Of a DNA stretch of 64,000 nucleotides, positions 32,085-44,124 are shown one piece after another. The translations under genes were made by a program, and so were the position numbers. A model generated the notes under the pieces. It did no database searches. It was not told the DNA's origin and worked only from the letters and a program-made list of their open reading frames with translations. Where the stretch lies: contig NC_089279.1 in the NCBI RefSeq assembly GCF_963678975.1, positions 25,654,004 to 25,718,003 of the forward strand, read 5' to 3'. Source of the DNA: Dysidea avara (Eukaryota; Porifera; Demospongiae; Dictyoceratida; Dysideidae). Numbering within the stretch: the stretch's first letter is position 1; each line of letters begins with the position of its first letter.

Positions 32085-33005
32085 CGATACCACATTTTAC
32101 ATGTGAAACAAGGGAGGTTGCCTATATCTGCAGATATACCATTGGACATCGAATTCCTACTCTTCAGTCTGTAACTATGACTAAATTAGGGATTACATGT
32201 CCACTAGTATATCTGCAGGTATAGGCTTGTTTTACAACTTTCAGCTGTTCCCTTGTTTCCCTGCTTTTTTGTTCTTTGATCCCTAATCCAGCTTAAAATT
32301 CCTAATTTTCCCTTTTACTCGTTTGTTTACTTTTTTTAGTAACACAGTTTTTACTAGTGGATCCACGTGTACCACACACTGAAAGAAAGAATGGCGCCAT
32401 GTATTCCGTAAAATAATTTTGCATCTAAATGCATGCCCCAATTATCAATTGTGCACTGAAAGGTGAGGTGGCCATTATGCTTCGTTTGTAGCTATGCTCC
32501 GCTCATTACACAGCATTACAAATGAAGAACAGTACAAGAAAATTCTTAGCAACGTATCTAGTCGCTATGGAAAATGCAGGCAAAAACCATGACACAGCCA
32601 GACGGAAGCCATATCGCGCTATCGCAAATCTACACTTTGCATTGTCAGTGAAAATAACAAAGGTAAGTCTATGATACGTGCATTGTACGTACTGCAGTTG
32701 GAAAAAAGGTACTCCTCAGGATGGAGCAACATTGAACAATGAAAAAATCAATCCCGTAGCCTTATCCATTGTCGAGTTATGCTTGGCTGAAGGCATCAGT
32801 TAGTTAGTTAGTTAGTTAGTCAGAATAAAATCTGTTAAATGGAAAATTTTAAAACTTGTTGGGAAGGGTTTGGGGTCACTCTGAAGGTATTTTTGGGCTT
32901 GGCTATCCCTAACCAATACTGCCAAACTGAAATTTGAAGCTGGTTTTAGGGTGATATTTTGGGACAAGAAAGCCCAAAACTGCATGATTCCTAATGTACA
33001 GTATA
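32085..33005 (+). repeat. Family S repeat, copy A
   Basis: A palindromic core (CTATATCTGCAGATATACC at 32124 against AGTATATCTGCAGGTATAGG at 32206) is followed by a conserved block with CATTATGCTTCG, CATTACACAGC, IANLHFALSVK-coding sequence and a donor-like AAAG/GTAAGTCTATGA at about 32660, then a (TTAG)n run, and an end near AATATCACCCT (inverse). Same order in copies at 44125, 55165 and 58750. Confidence 0.75.
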
Positions 33006-33139
33006 CTACTGTACTGTATGATACAGTTTTAGCAATAATTGTGGTATGTTACTATATATAGCTAATCGGCAAAGATTTGCTGACTACTTGCATATACCCG
33101 TATAATTAAAATGCTGTCATTAACTATACTTGTGTAATA

Positions 33140-33330
33140 CTGTGACCAGTTTTGTGAGAGGCAGTGTTTCCGTGTGCACATCCAATCTGCCTATTTTATT
33201 GATTCATAGCTTCACACAGATTTAAAGAAACTAATAAAGACTTCAAAGCTGGTCAATAGTTAGCACCAACATTGCTAAATAGATGAAACATTATACGACT
33301 ATATACAGCTCCTATATGGATTAGTGTTAA
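33140..33330. repeat. Family G left-end fragment
   Basis: GTGACCAGTTTTGTGAGAGG and TGTGCACATCCAATCTGCC match the left half of 7180-7415. No matching right end was found. Confidence 0.5.
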
Positions 33331-33422
33331 AAATCTATTTTCAGAAACCCAGTTAGATTATTATACAGTGTGTTTAGTGGTCATGAACTTTCAGAAAAAG
33401 TTCACAAACAAGTATAAAAAAA

Positions 33423-33681
33423 TGGAATTTTAAACTAGAGTATAGGGACAATGTATATAGTACCATGATTAAAAGTACCGAAACAAGCTGGATTGGAGTA
33501 GTATGTAATGTCAAATTGCTGTAAAACAATCAGAAGCAAATATCCTTCATCTCACAGCACAGTAGGGATATTTGCTACTTATTATTTTACAGGAAGTGGA
33601 CATTACATACTACTCCAATCCAGCTTGTTTCGGTACTTTTTATTGTGGTACTACATTGTCCCTACTCTAGTTTAAAATTCC
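33423..33681. repeat. Hairpin element with ~88-bp arms
   Basis: GGAATTTTAAACTAGAGTAT (33423) is inverse to ACTCTAGTTTAAAATTCC (33681 end), and the arms include GTACCGAAACAAGCTGGATT. The loop holds a smaller inverted pair (GCAAATATCC/GGATATTTGC). A diverged relative begins copy B of S at 44125. Confidence 0.85.
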
Positions 33682-33923
33682 TACTTGTGCTATAATACGT
33701 AGGTCTTGCCATAACTTTATAACAGTTAAGTTTAGTATTTACATTTATTGGGCAACTGGACAATTCAGTTTAGTATTGACAGAGCAATCGTATAGGTTAT
33801 ATTGTAGTTTCGGTTTTTTTTGTTTGCCATCTGTTTAATGTTTTCATTCAAGGTAAAGTTTTGATCACTTATTATTCCCAAGATATTTTGTGTGTGTAAC
33901 TTCTTTTTTGGGATAATTGTCAG

Positions 33924-35073
33924 CAGAGGCAGAGAAATAGGGAGGCAAAGGGGGCTTTTCCAATGCCCAGCTGCCAAAGTAAAACAACTGTTTTAGTCAT
34001 TTGCCAACTTACTTTGCCTTTATTTACTGGGATTTGTGCTAAAGGTTATGCAAGCATGGAACACTGCATGAATCAGTGCTGGGAGTGCACGAGATCAATA
34101 TACTCTACTAGAGCAGTCACCTAATTACTCTAATAGAACATTCAGTGGAATCATTATAAGTTTGCCCTGCTATATGCAATTAATTCAATATGTCTTCACT
34201 AACACTTATATCTATATGTATATAATCAACAACATGAGTCTATCTTTACATTAGTCTAAAATAGGCACCAGCCTATTATGCTTTTAATTTTGCCTATTAT
34301 GCTACGTATGCTGCAGTGCTAAATTTTATTATGCTCAAAATTTTTGCCACAGTTCCCATGTTTTGTTACTTTCTATGGATAATGATAAACTTTGGCTTAT
34401 GAACAACTGGCTAAATGTAAAAGTGCTCGTTGTGCATTAAGAATTTGGCTACATTGTAAACTATAATAACAGTCATGTCAAATAACTACAATGCCATATC
34501 AGTTGCATCGACTGTTCTATTATTGTAAGTCAACCTTTTTCTGTGGCACACATTTTTGCGTACAGTATGACAATCATTCTGCCTATTATGCTAGCATTAT
34601 ATGCTTGATGCTTTCAGGCACCTATTATGCTCAAAATTATGCCAGCATAATGCTGGTGCCTAGTCTAAAACATCTTTGTCCAGCATCTTACCATCAGGTG
34701 CTGGGGGTGGTGGCAAGGGGTGCTCGTCACCCCTGGAAAAAAATTGATCTGAAATGTCTTGATTTACTGATGTATCTAATTGAACAGTGTCTCAACAATG
34801 ATAGCTAGTCATTGCATAGGAGTATCTATTCAAATACACATGTTCCACTGAAAATGCTCTCAGATTCAATCTCAAAGCATCCAAATCTCAAAATTTTCCT
34901 GTGGGGGCATGCCCCAGACCCCTGTAGTATTGGCGTGCTTTGCATGCTAGAGTGCAAAGCACACTAAGGTACAGTTAATGATTTTAAAACACTTTGTAAC
35001 TTACAGCCAAACCCACATGATTTATCCCCCCCACCCACACACACACACTTTTGAGTACTGTTCTCTGCCCCTG
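33924..35073. mobile_element. hAT-like non-autonomous element
   Basis: CAGAGGCAGAGAA at the left is inverse to TTCTCTGCCCCTG at the right with one mismatch. The flanks ATTGTCAG (33916-33923) and ATTGTCAA (35074-35081) give an 8-bp duplication with one change, as for hAT. It is 1150 bp including the nested MITE at 34262. The inner sequence is related to 8665-9556 (shared motif pair and GGCATGCCCC block). Confidence 0.8.
34262..34662. mobile_element. hAT-like MITE (TAGGCACC ends), nested
   Basis: TAGGCACCAGCCTATTATGC at the left is inverse to GCATAATGCTGGTGCCTA at the right, apart from two bases. GTCTAAAA flanks both sides exactly (34254-34261 and 34663-34670), an 8-bp duplication typical of hAT. 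It is 401 bp and has many internal CCTATTATGC repeats. It sits inside the element at 33924-35073. Confidence 0.9.
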
Positions 35074-35134
35074 ATTGTCAATATATATGTGGGTGTGGAA
35101 CTATGATGTTCTTGATAAATCTTGTATAGATCAA

Positions 35135-35420
35135 CAGGGGTTAATCTAGGGGGGGGGGGGGGGGGGGGGGCACAGGCCCCCCTGGGTTAGCTATTGCCCC
35201 CCTAGGTTTATACCTAAAGCCTTGAGAAATGGAAAGGTTTAATTGATCCCAAAGTTGTATAATCCAATGGTCAATATTCAATGGCATCACAGTAAAATTT
35301 CACCAAAATTGAGTAATTTACACCTAAATTTTCAAAATTTTCCTGGGGGAGCATGCCCCCAAACCCCCCTAGAATCCGAAGCAACTTACTTTGCCCCCTC
35401 TAGGTTAATATTATGGCCTG
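35135..35420. mobile_element. Family Q-like MITE
   Basis: CAGGGGTTAATCTAGGGGG at the left and an imperfect inverse ending TTATGGCCTG at the right, with ATCAA on both sides (35130-35134 and 35421-35425). A 22-bp G run lies at 35149-35170. It is 286 bp and carries the GAGCATGCCCCCAAACCCCC block. Confidence 0.7.
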
Positions 35421-35425
35421 ATCAA

Positions 35426-35780
35426 GACAGTCTAATAGAGCAGTTAACCATTATAATAGAAAATTCACATTCTTTGTCAGTTGCTACTGACTTTCACCTA
35501 GACTCACAAGAATGACATCTACATTGTAGCACATTTAGACTCTACTGTGTATTTATCCAAAGTTAACCCCTTCCATCCACTCCATGCCTTGCTCCATACC
35601 CCTGTTTCATAGGCTCCAATATTGGAATTTTGTATTACCTAGAAGTGCCTATATTTGAGATGAGTCCTTCAGCCACAAACATGTGATTAATCAAAATTCT
35701 TATTATAACTATGTTCTTGTTCTAGTTATATACACTTACATCACTTACTAGAAACTTATCGTATTCAAAACTAATAATTT
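35426..35780. other. No gene seen
   Basis: It holds a diverged copy of the shared motif (TCTAATAGAGCAGTTA at about 35430) and otherwise AT-rich sequence. Confidence 0.45.
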
Positions 35781-35884
35781 GTGACTGGATAGTAATACGC
35801 AAGTATTTCACTAGTTGTATTCAATCCTTTATACTGTAAATTTAGGCTTGCACAATTGTGTCAGGTTTTCACAGATCCTGTCAC
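35781..35884. mobile_element. Very short family G element
   Basis: GTGACTGGAT at the left and ATCCTGTCAC at the right, bordered by ATTT on both sides. It is only 104 bp, and its inner part matches the inverse of 17426-17510. Confidence 0.65.
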
Positions 35885-36175
35885 ATTTGAAGATGATTCT
35901 GTGAATAGAAGCTGTTACTGCAACCTTCTGAATCATCTTGAATGCATAAATCAATAGATTTGGCTACCAGCACAGGTTGTTGGCAGATCAATACACCTGT
36001 ATTGTAAACCATAATAATAAAAATAATCTGTAAAATGTTTTGCTAAGTTACCTGAATTCTATGTAGCTGCACAAGCTGCATCTTGCAGCAAAAGAGTCTA
36101 GATCTCCTACCCATAATACCATTAATCAATGCATTTGGTTTGCAAAATATACATGAAATTCTCTATGTAAAAAAG

Positions 36176-36506
36176 ATCTAATCCAAAACAGCCAAGCTGT
36201 AAAAAAAACAGTGCGGCCCTCAAAAGGGCTATGGTGAAACAAGATGTGAAATCCAAGGTGGCGGCCAAGAAATGGCTGTGATGGTAGGTTAATGGTAAAA
36301 ATTTTAATAACGACAATTCATGTGAATTTTTGTGCCGCTTGGTCTTAGCAAAACATTCACCTAAATTGCCGTTATTAAAATTTTTACCATTAACCTACCA
36401 TCACAGCCATTTCTTGGCCACCACCTTGGATTTCACATCTTTTTTCACCATAGCCTTTTTGAGGGCCGCACTGTTTTTTTTACAGCTTGGCTGTTTTGGA
36501 TTAGAT
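36176..36506. repeat. Foldback hairpin of H copy 3
   Basis: ATCTAATCCAAAACAGCC at the left against GGCTGTTTTGGATTAGAT at the right, arms of about 150 bp, loop near 36325-36355. It is very close to 6694-7014. Confidence 0.9.
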
Positions 36507-36689
36507 TTCATTTCTTTTTGTATTTGTATACCACGAAGCCGGCCTATGGCCGGCTTTTGGACTTTTTTAACCTGTCTTTTTTTTTCTTTACCACAGGAAG
36601 AGGAAAAGATGAAGCAGATGTACTTTAAATATTTCTGATTTTATCAGTAAACGTACAAATTATATATATAATACATATATTTATTACAG

Positions 36690-39600
36690 AACTCTCCATG
36701 GTGGTTTCTTTGTAACTGAACACTCTTCAAGGTGACTTCTTCTTCCTGCCCTCTCTACAGGGTGAATTGTTAGTAGCTGAACAATCTACAAGGTAACTTC
36801 TTCTAGCTGATCTCTCTACAGGGTGATTTGTTTGTAGCTGAACTATCTACAAGGTAACTTCTTCTAGCTGATCTCTCTACAGGGTGATTTGTTTGTAGCT
36901 GAATTCTGTGCAGGTGATTTGTTTGCAGCTGAGCTCTTTACAGAATGGTTTCTTTGTAGCTGAACTCTCTACAAGGTGACTTCTTCTAACTGATCTTTCT
37001 ACAGGGCAATTTGTTTGTGGCTGAATTTTCTACAGGGTGATTTCAAGCTGAACTCTCAACATGGTGGTTTCTTTGTAACTGAACTCTCTACAAGGTAATT
37101 TCTTCTAGCTGATCTCTCTACAGGGTGATTTGTTTGTAGCTGAACTCTCTACATGATGGTTCTTTGTAACTGAACTCTCTACAAGGTAATTCCTTCTAGC
37201 TGATCTCTCTACAGGGTGATTTCTTTGAAGCTGAACTCTCTACATGATGGTTCTTTGTAGCTGAACTCTCTACAAGGTAACTTCTTCTAGCTGATCTCTC
37301 TACAGGGAGATTTGTTTGTAGCTGAACTCTCTACAGGTGATTTGTTTGCAGCTGAACTCTCTACATGATGGTTTCTTTGTTACTGAACTCTCTACAAGGT
37401 GACGTCTTCTAGCTGATCTTTCTACAGGGAGATTTGTTTGTAGCTGAACTCTCTACAGGTGATTTGTTTGCAGCTGAACTCTCTACAGGTGATTTGTTTG
37501 CAGCTGAACTCTCTACATGATGGTTTCTTTGTTACTGAACTCTGTACAAGGTGACTTCTTCTAGCTGATCTTTCTACAGGGAGATTTGTTTGCAGCTGAA
37601 CTCTCTACATGATGGTTTCTTTGTTACTGAACTCTCTACAAGGTGACGTCTTCTAGCTGATCTTTCTACAGGGAGATTTGTTTGTAGCTGAACTCTCTAC
37701 AGGTGATTTGTTTGCAGCTGAACTCTCTACATGATGGTTTCTTTGTAGCAGAACTCTCTACAAGGTAACTGATGTCTCTACAAGGTTACTAGTTTGTAGC
37801 TGAACTCTCTATATGGTGGTTTCTTTGTAACTGAACTCTCTACAAGGTGACGTCTTCTAGCTGATCTTTCTAGAGGGTGATTTGTTTGTAGCTGAACTCT
37901 CTACAAGGAAACTTCTTCTAACTGATCTCTCTACAGGGAGATTTGTTTGTAGCTGAACTCTCTACAGGTGATTTGCTTGCAGCTGAACTCTCTGCATGAT
38001 GGTTTCTTTGTAGCTGAACTCTCTACAAGGTAACTTCTTCTAGCTGATCTCTCTACAGGGAGATTTGTTTGTAGCTGAACTCTCTATAGGTGATTTGTTT
38101 GCAGCTGAACTCTCTACAATATGGTTTCTTTGTAGCTGAACTCTCCACAAGGTAACTTCTTCTAGCTGATCTTTCTACAGTGTGATTTGTTTGTAGCTGA
38201 ATTCTCTATAAGAAAACTTGATCTCTCTACAGCGAGATTTGTTTGTAGCTGAACTCTCTACAGGTGATTTGTTTGCAGCTGAACTCTCTAAATGGTGGTT
38301 TCTTTGTAGCTGAACTCTCTACAAGGTAATTTCTTTTAGCTGATGTCTCTACAAGGTCACTAGTTTGTAGCTGAATTCTCTGCATGATGGTTTCTTTGTA
38401 ACTGAACTCTCTACAAGGTAATTTCTTCTAGCTGAACTTTCTATAGGGTGATTTGTTTGTAGCTGAACTCTCTACAAGGAAACTTCGTCTAGCTGATCTC
38501 TCTACAGGGAGATTTGCTTGTAGCTGAACTCTGTACAGGTGATTTGTTTGCAGCTCAACTCTCTAAATGGTGGTTTCTTTGTAGCTGAACTCTCTACAAG
38601 GTAATTTCTTCTAGCTGATCTTTCTACAGGGTGATTTGTTTGTAGCTGAACTCTCTACAAGGAATCTTCGTCTAGCTGATCTCTCTACAGGGAGATTTGC
38701 TTGTAGCTGAACTCTCTACATGTGATTTGTTTGCAGCTGAACTCTCTACATGATAGTTTCTCTGTAGCTGAACTCTCTATAAGGTAACTTCTTCTAGCTG
38801 ATCTCTCTACAGGGAGATTTGTTTGTAGCTGAACTCTCTACAGGTGATTTATTTGCAGCTGAACTCTCTACATGATGGTTTCTTTGTAACTGAACTCTCC
38901 ACAAGGTAACTTCTTCTAGCTGATCTTTCTACAGGGTGATTTGTTTGTAGCTGAACTCTCTACAAGGAAACTTCTTCTAGCTGATCTCTCTACTGGGAGA
39001 TTTGTTTGTAGCTGAACTCTCTACAGGTGATTTGTTTGTAGCTGAACTCTCTACAAGTTCTAGCTGATCTCTCTACAGGTAGATTTGTTTGTAGCTGAAC
39101 TCTCTACAAGGAAACTTCTTCTAGCTGATCTCTCTACAGGGAGATTTGTTTGTAGCTGAACTCTCTACAGGTGATTTGTTTGTAGCTGAACTCTCTACAA
39201 GGAAATTTCTTCTAGCTGATCTCTCTACAGGGAGATTTGTTTGTAGCTGAACTCTCTACAGGTGTTTTGTTTGCAGCTGAATTCTCTACATGATGTTTTC
39301 TTTGTAGCTGAACTCTCTACAAGGTAATTTCTTCTAGCTGAACTTTCTATAGGGTGATTTGTTTGTAGCTGAACTCTCTACAAGGAAACTTCATCTAGCT
39401 GATCTCTCTACAGGGAGATTTGCTTGTAGCTGAACTCTCTACATGTGATTTGTTTGCAGCTGAACTCTCCACATGATAGTTTCTCTGTAGCTGAACTCTC
39501 TATAAGGTAACTTCTTTTAGCTGATGTCTCTACAAGGTCACTAGTTTGTAGCTGAACTTTCTACATGATGGTTTCTTTGTAACTGAACTCTCTGCAAGGT

Positions 39601-39935
39601 GACTTCTTCTAGCTGATCTCTCTACATGATGGTTTCTTTGTAGCTGAACTCTCTACAAGGTAACTTCTTCTATTGATCTCTCTACAGGGCGATTTGTTTG
39701 TAGTTGAACTCTCTACATGGTAGTTTCTTTGTAGCTGAACTCTACAAGGTGATTTCTTCTAGCTGAACTATCCCTTTCCATAGTTGCATGAACTCCCTAT
39801 AAGGTAAATTTTTCTAGTTGATCTCTCTACAGGGTGAATTGTTTGTAGCTGATCTCTCTACAGGGTGACTTGTTTCTAGCTGATCTCTATACAGGTTACT
39901 TGTTTCTAGCTGATCTCTTGAATTCTCTTCAGGGT
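36690..39935. repeat. Minisatellite array, copy 3
   Basis: About 3.2 kb of 30-31 bp units in the order of copy 1. Higher-order blocks of three monomers (about 92 bp) are clearest at 37100-38900. It ends with GATGACTGCTCTATTAG twice, as in copy 1. Confidence 0.95.
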
Positions 39936-40764
39936 GACTGCTCTATTAGGATGACTGCTCTATTAGAGTATCTCGATCTCGCACTTACTGCACCAAGTTG
40001 AATTTCGTATTATAACTTCGAGGCTTTAAATCTGATTCTTCTACACCATTGAAGAGCCTTTCTAAGGTGATTACTCCTTTTATACAGCGATTTTCAAAGC
40101 ATTCCCCCTAGCGATTTATCTGGTAGGCGTGGCAAGTGGTCGTTTTTTATTAGCTAATCTCGATTGCATAATTGTTACACACTGTTGGTTTTTTTCGTTG
40201 TATCTTCCTGGTTTTTAGCTTGATTTCTTTCAAACCACAAAAGATTTGAGGTTCAATAGTTAACCTATTCACCCACCGATTTTCAGCTTCTTCCCATACG
40301 CGGTTTACCCTGTAGGCGTGACAACATATTGGTGTTATTTTTCGTGAATAATCGATCATAACTCTTTTCCTGTTTATCATATCCTAGCCAAAGTTGGTAC
40401 AGAGATGCGCCTTTATACCCCCCTTCTGTGTGCCAAATTTCAAGGCAATCGGATATAGCGTTCGCGTTTTATAGCAGTTTTTGTAAGTGTGCGAAAAGAG
40501 GAAGAAAAATAAGAAGAAAACGAAGAAACTAAGCCAATTTTTGAAGTCGCATATCTCGGGAACGCTTGAAGCGATTTCGCTCTAATTTGGAATGTGGAGT
40601 GCAGAAGGTGGAGGGAGTGTCCACAGCAAAAATCGTCTTGTTTCATCAAGGCAGCACAGAGCTACGGAGGTGCAAAAATTGCGTTTTCTTTCTTCCTGTC
40701 AATATACTCACGGGTGTTACACACCAGCTTCTTGGGCCGCACGACACACTACCGTGTGTCTTGA
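39936..40764 (-). other. H terminal domain with conserved minus-strand frame
   Basis: From GAGTATCTCGATCTCGCAC to the TCAAGACACACGG end (inverse). On the minus strand 40380-40150 reads DYSRKITPICCHAYRVNRVW and continues EEAENRWVNRLT. The same peptide occurs in copy 1 (minus), and at 20557-20877 and 23748-24101 (plus). It may be a decayed protein or simply conserved DNA; no known domain is recognised. Confidence 0.45.
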
Positions 40765-41443
40765 TAAATAAATAAATTTTGAAAAAATAAAATGAAAAAA
40801 TTTTGAAAAAAAAAACAGCTTGGCTGCAAAAAAAGAAGTGCCTTTGTGGAAATAGAAGTAATCAGTAACCAAAAGAGCTGATATATAAAAATGAGTGTTA
40901 ATGCAACAAAATACTGTAATTAGCAACTTTTAAATTAGGCCTTTATTATTGGCTTGTGTTCTACTTTCTCTCATGCTGCATTCTTACTAAATTTATTTTA
41001 ACTCTAATTGGATATAGTTAGGTGGCTTAGCAAAAAAATGTGGACACAAGTGACAAAAACACCATTTTTTTCTGTGAGTTCCTTGCCACATAAGATTAAA
41101 TTTTTTGATAGGATCCACCTCAGGCATGCCTGCTGGGAAGCCATTTAGTCTTGGAAATATGCCTGTTTGTAATTTTGGTATTTTAAATAGTAATTTGAAA
41201 CTTTAGAATAATCTAGAGTATTTCAAGTGACATTACATTATAAATTATGTCATGAACTGTAAATATTTTTCAACATACTTCTATGTTTTTGTGTTTTATT
41301 CACAATTACTCTATTAGAGCAGTCGGACAATATTGTTGCCTCCTGTAACACAAAGATAAGCACATCTCCACCCTGCTTTTTACATGCACTTGAACCACAA
41401 TCATAATAAAGCATGCAGTAATCCACCAGACCACCACCACAAG

Positions 41444-41782
41444 CAGGGCCACCCATGGGGGGGGGGGGCAACTGGGGCATTTTGTCCCGGGCCACTTGAA
41501 TACCTGTTTAAAAGATCGTTATACTCTAATAGAGCAGTCCGATCTAAATACTTTAATAGAGCAATCACAGTATTCATCAGAGGAGCAGTGTAGCAAGCTT
41601 ATAAATAAGGAGATATGGTTGGTGAGGAGTAGCTATTGTCATTGTCAGCATGTAATAACTTTTTTTTTGGTCTTCAACTTACAGCTTGGGTGAAATTGTG
41701 ATTCAGAATGGAAACCTCCTTGCCCCTGGGGCCCCACTGTAACTTTTTATCCTTGGCCCCTTAATTTCTCTGCACGGCTCTG
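41444..41782. mobile_element. hAT-like MITE with exact 8-bp duplication
   Basis: ACCACAAG lies on both sides (41436-41443 and 41783-41790). Ends CAGGGCC and GGCTCTG are inverse with one mismatch. A 12-bp G run lies just inside. It carries two copies of the shared motif (about 41522-41570). It is 339 bp and non-coding. Confidence 0.85.
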
Positions 41783-42725
41783 ACCACAAGTATACCTAGG
41801 CTGTGTTGAGCCCCACAGAGAAATCCATATGCACTCTCCTAAAGCATGTACGTATTTGACAGATGGAATCTTTAGATTAGCTTGCTCTGAAGTGTACAAT
41901 TTCCAGCCTATAGGGGCCCAGATCTAGGAGTGTTATCCCTTCAGAAATTTAACCATGTACTTGCTTATAAGAAAAGCTAGTAGAGTATGTTTCATCAATT
42001 GTTTGCTTATGATACACAAATCGTATCATAACAGAAAGATAAAATAGCAAGGAAAAGAACTAAGCTCTTCTGACAACTAATCAGTGCTGCATGGTCAAAC
42101 TTATATTTGCAGGACTGATTTATTGAATGTGGGAGTTTAAAAAATAATGCTGCTAGAACGGTCAACATCTACAAAGTTCTGCTACACAGTGATAAAATTA
42201 CCTTGACCACTGTGCTAGTTGAACTCTTCTTCGCATGTGATTTCAGTACAGCTATCTTGCTCAACTGTGTCAAACATACCATAGTTGAAATTCTACGATT
42301 ACCTGATCAATGAACTATTGCAATTCTGTGTTCTTTAAATCCTAACCTAGCGTGCCAAACTATCCATGTGTAATCTTCGGCTGCTATGTTTCACAGTAAT
42401 GGTCAATGTAAACATGCAATACTAAAAGTTATTTTTTTACTGCTACAATTAATATTGCAATACTCCATCAGATTACATCGTAATTATATGTGAAGCATAT
42501 TTAAAACTATAACATTTGATATATACGTACCTGTGTAGATACCGTACCTGTCCAGTCAGGCTCTGGTAGCAAGGCAATTATATGTAGTTCGTCATTTATA
42601 CTCTACTATTGTTTAATAAAAGCTGCGTGGAAATTCATGAAAAAAATCCATGGCGACTACATCCCACACTTAATTAAACCACACTTTTCTCTCACAAACC
42701 CTGGTGAAATCCTATACATTATATC

Positions 42726-43297
42726 AAGAGTTCATAATAATTGTATGGGGGAGAGTGTCTAACTCTCAGCAAGAGTACATAATAATAGAAGAGGGAGGAG
42801 AGTGTCTAACTCTCAGTATAATCCATACAAACACATTGCGCTCAAACCCTCCTACTTCAATCCATAAAACTTCTAGTAATAAATCAATACCTTTAAGTGA
42901 ACAGAAGACTGTTGATATTTCCCAATTGAAGCTGTAGAAGTGCTACAACCTCCTTCATAGAGCAAGCCATTGGTCATGTTTGGTGGCTATAGTTGATTGC
43001 ACAAGGTCTGAGCGCAGTGAGTTTGGTGAATCCACTGAAGTTAGACACTCTCCTCCCTACTCTAATATTATGTACTCTTGCTCTCAGTATGGTCTGTACA
43101 AACACCCTGCTTAAAGTACACCTAAGTTCACCTTTCATCAAATCAACACCTTCGCTGGGGATACAAAACTGTTGATTAGTGTTGATGAAGGCAAAGCCTT
43201 TGTTCTGAAATAAGGCTGAGCTGTTATTTTACGCAGGGTGTTTGGTGAATGCATTCAAGTTAGACACTCTCCATCATACAAATATTATGAACTCTTA
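42726..43297. repeat. Nested inverted repeats around AGAGTGTCTAACT
   Basis: The outer pair, AAGAGTTCATAATAATTGTA (42726-) against its inverse ending ATTATGAACTCTT (43297), encloses an inner pair, AAGAGTACATAATAATAGAA (42770-) against ATATTATGTACTCTT (to about 43081). Each ends at GAGAGTGTCTAACT. It looks like a MITE inserted in a relative, or a duplicated terminus. Confidence 0.7.
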
Positions 43298-43654
43298 ATT
43301 ATATTCACTACTACAAATGCACATTTTTAGCATTAATTCAGCTAGAGACTTGAGTAAAGGAATTTTAACTTACATGGTATACAGCTGCACTGCTGGATTA
43401 ATGGTATGAAGAACCTTACTGTTGTGGTCATTCATGTGATTTTAGCATAAGCACTTTGGTCATGCATGTAGCAATAAAACATGTTTTCATACTAAATAAC
43501 AATGGCTGGTGTAGCATAATCTGGTAAGTTATCAAGCTACAGCTACTTCGCAAACAAGCACAAAATGAATTCTGTAAGATGCGTTCTGTGACATGTGAAT
43601 GACTACAGTATATGTTAGAGATGTTTCATTTATATATCACAAACTAATTACTGC

Positions 43655-43760
43655 AAATATTACAGTGTATATTTATTTCCATAGTGAACAACTATATAGA
43701 GAAATTCCTCTATACAGTTTGTGGATCATAAAAGCGGTATACACTGTAAACTGTAATATG
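43655..43760. repeat. Small hairpin
   Basis: ATATTACAGTGTATA against TATACACTGTAAACTGTAAT forms a stem of about 15 bp with a loop of about 75. Nothing else is supported here. Confidence 0.5.
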
Positions 43761-44124
43761 AATGAAAACAATCACTGGTCTGCGTTGAATAAAGCTTGTC
43801 AGAGTAGCATTACTGTTTATCAGGTCTTGGTTTAATGTACAACCCTGCATAATGTTCTCTTGCACAAACAGAACAAAATTAGCACTTATATGGCTTACCA
43901 ATTTAAAAAATTCTTTAGTTACATTACTCTAAATGCTTTTATGGAAAGGCCCGCCTTTTTAGAATAAGATGGATCCTATCAAAAAATTTAAGTTAAGGTT
44001 GTACTACATATATGGAGAAAGTTTGGTGCTTTGTCACTTGTGTCCACATTAGTTATAAAGTTGGCTTTAAGCAACCTAACTAATGGTAATTTGACTGCCA
44101 TTTTCAATACTAACAAGTACACAG

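Larger units (their letters stand above)
36176..40764. mobile_element. Family H composite, copy 3, complete
   Basis: Same order as copy 1: foldback, GC hairpin (about 36535-36560), linker, array, terminal domain, ending GTGTGTCTTGA/T at 40764. It is about 4.6 kb. It lacks the two insertions present in copy 1, so it gives the empty-site sequence for both. The flanks differ and show no target duplication. Confidence 0.8.
41017..44080. mobile_element. TA-flanked TIR element (3.06 kb) inside the foldback
   Basis: GTTAGGTGGCTTA, then AATGTGGACACAAGTGACAA, at the left; the inverse TTGTCACTTGTGTCCACATT, then AAGCAACCTAAC, at the right. TA borders both sides (41015-41016 and 44081-44082). ATTTTTTGATAGGATCCA and its inverse lie further in. 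The TA target suggests Tc1/mariner but no transposase frame was found, so it is non-autonomous or decayed. Confidence 0.75.

Noticed and set aside
42704..43175. Plus-strand frames over the nested inverted repeats
   Set aside because: The frames depend on repeat DNA (translated inverted ends) and show no conserved protein.
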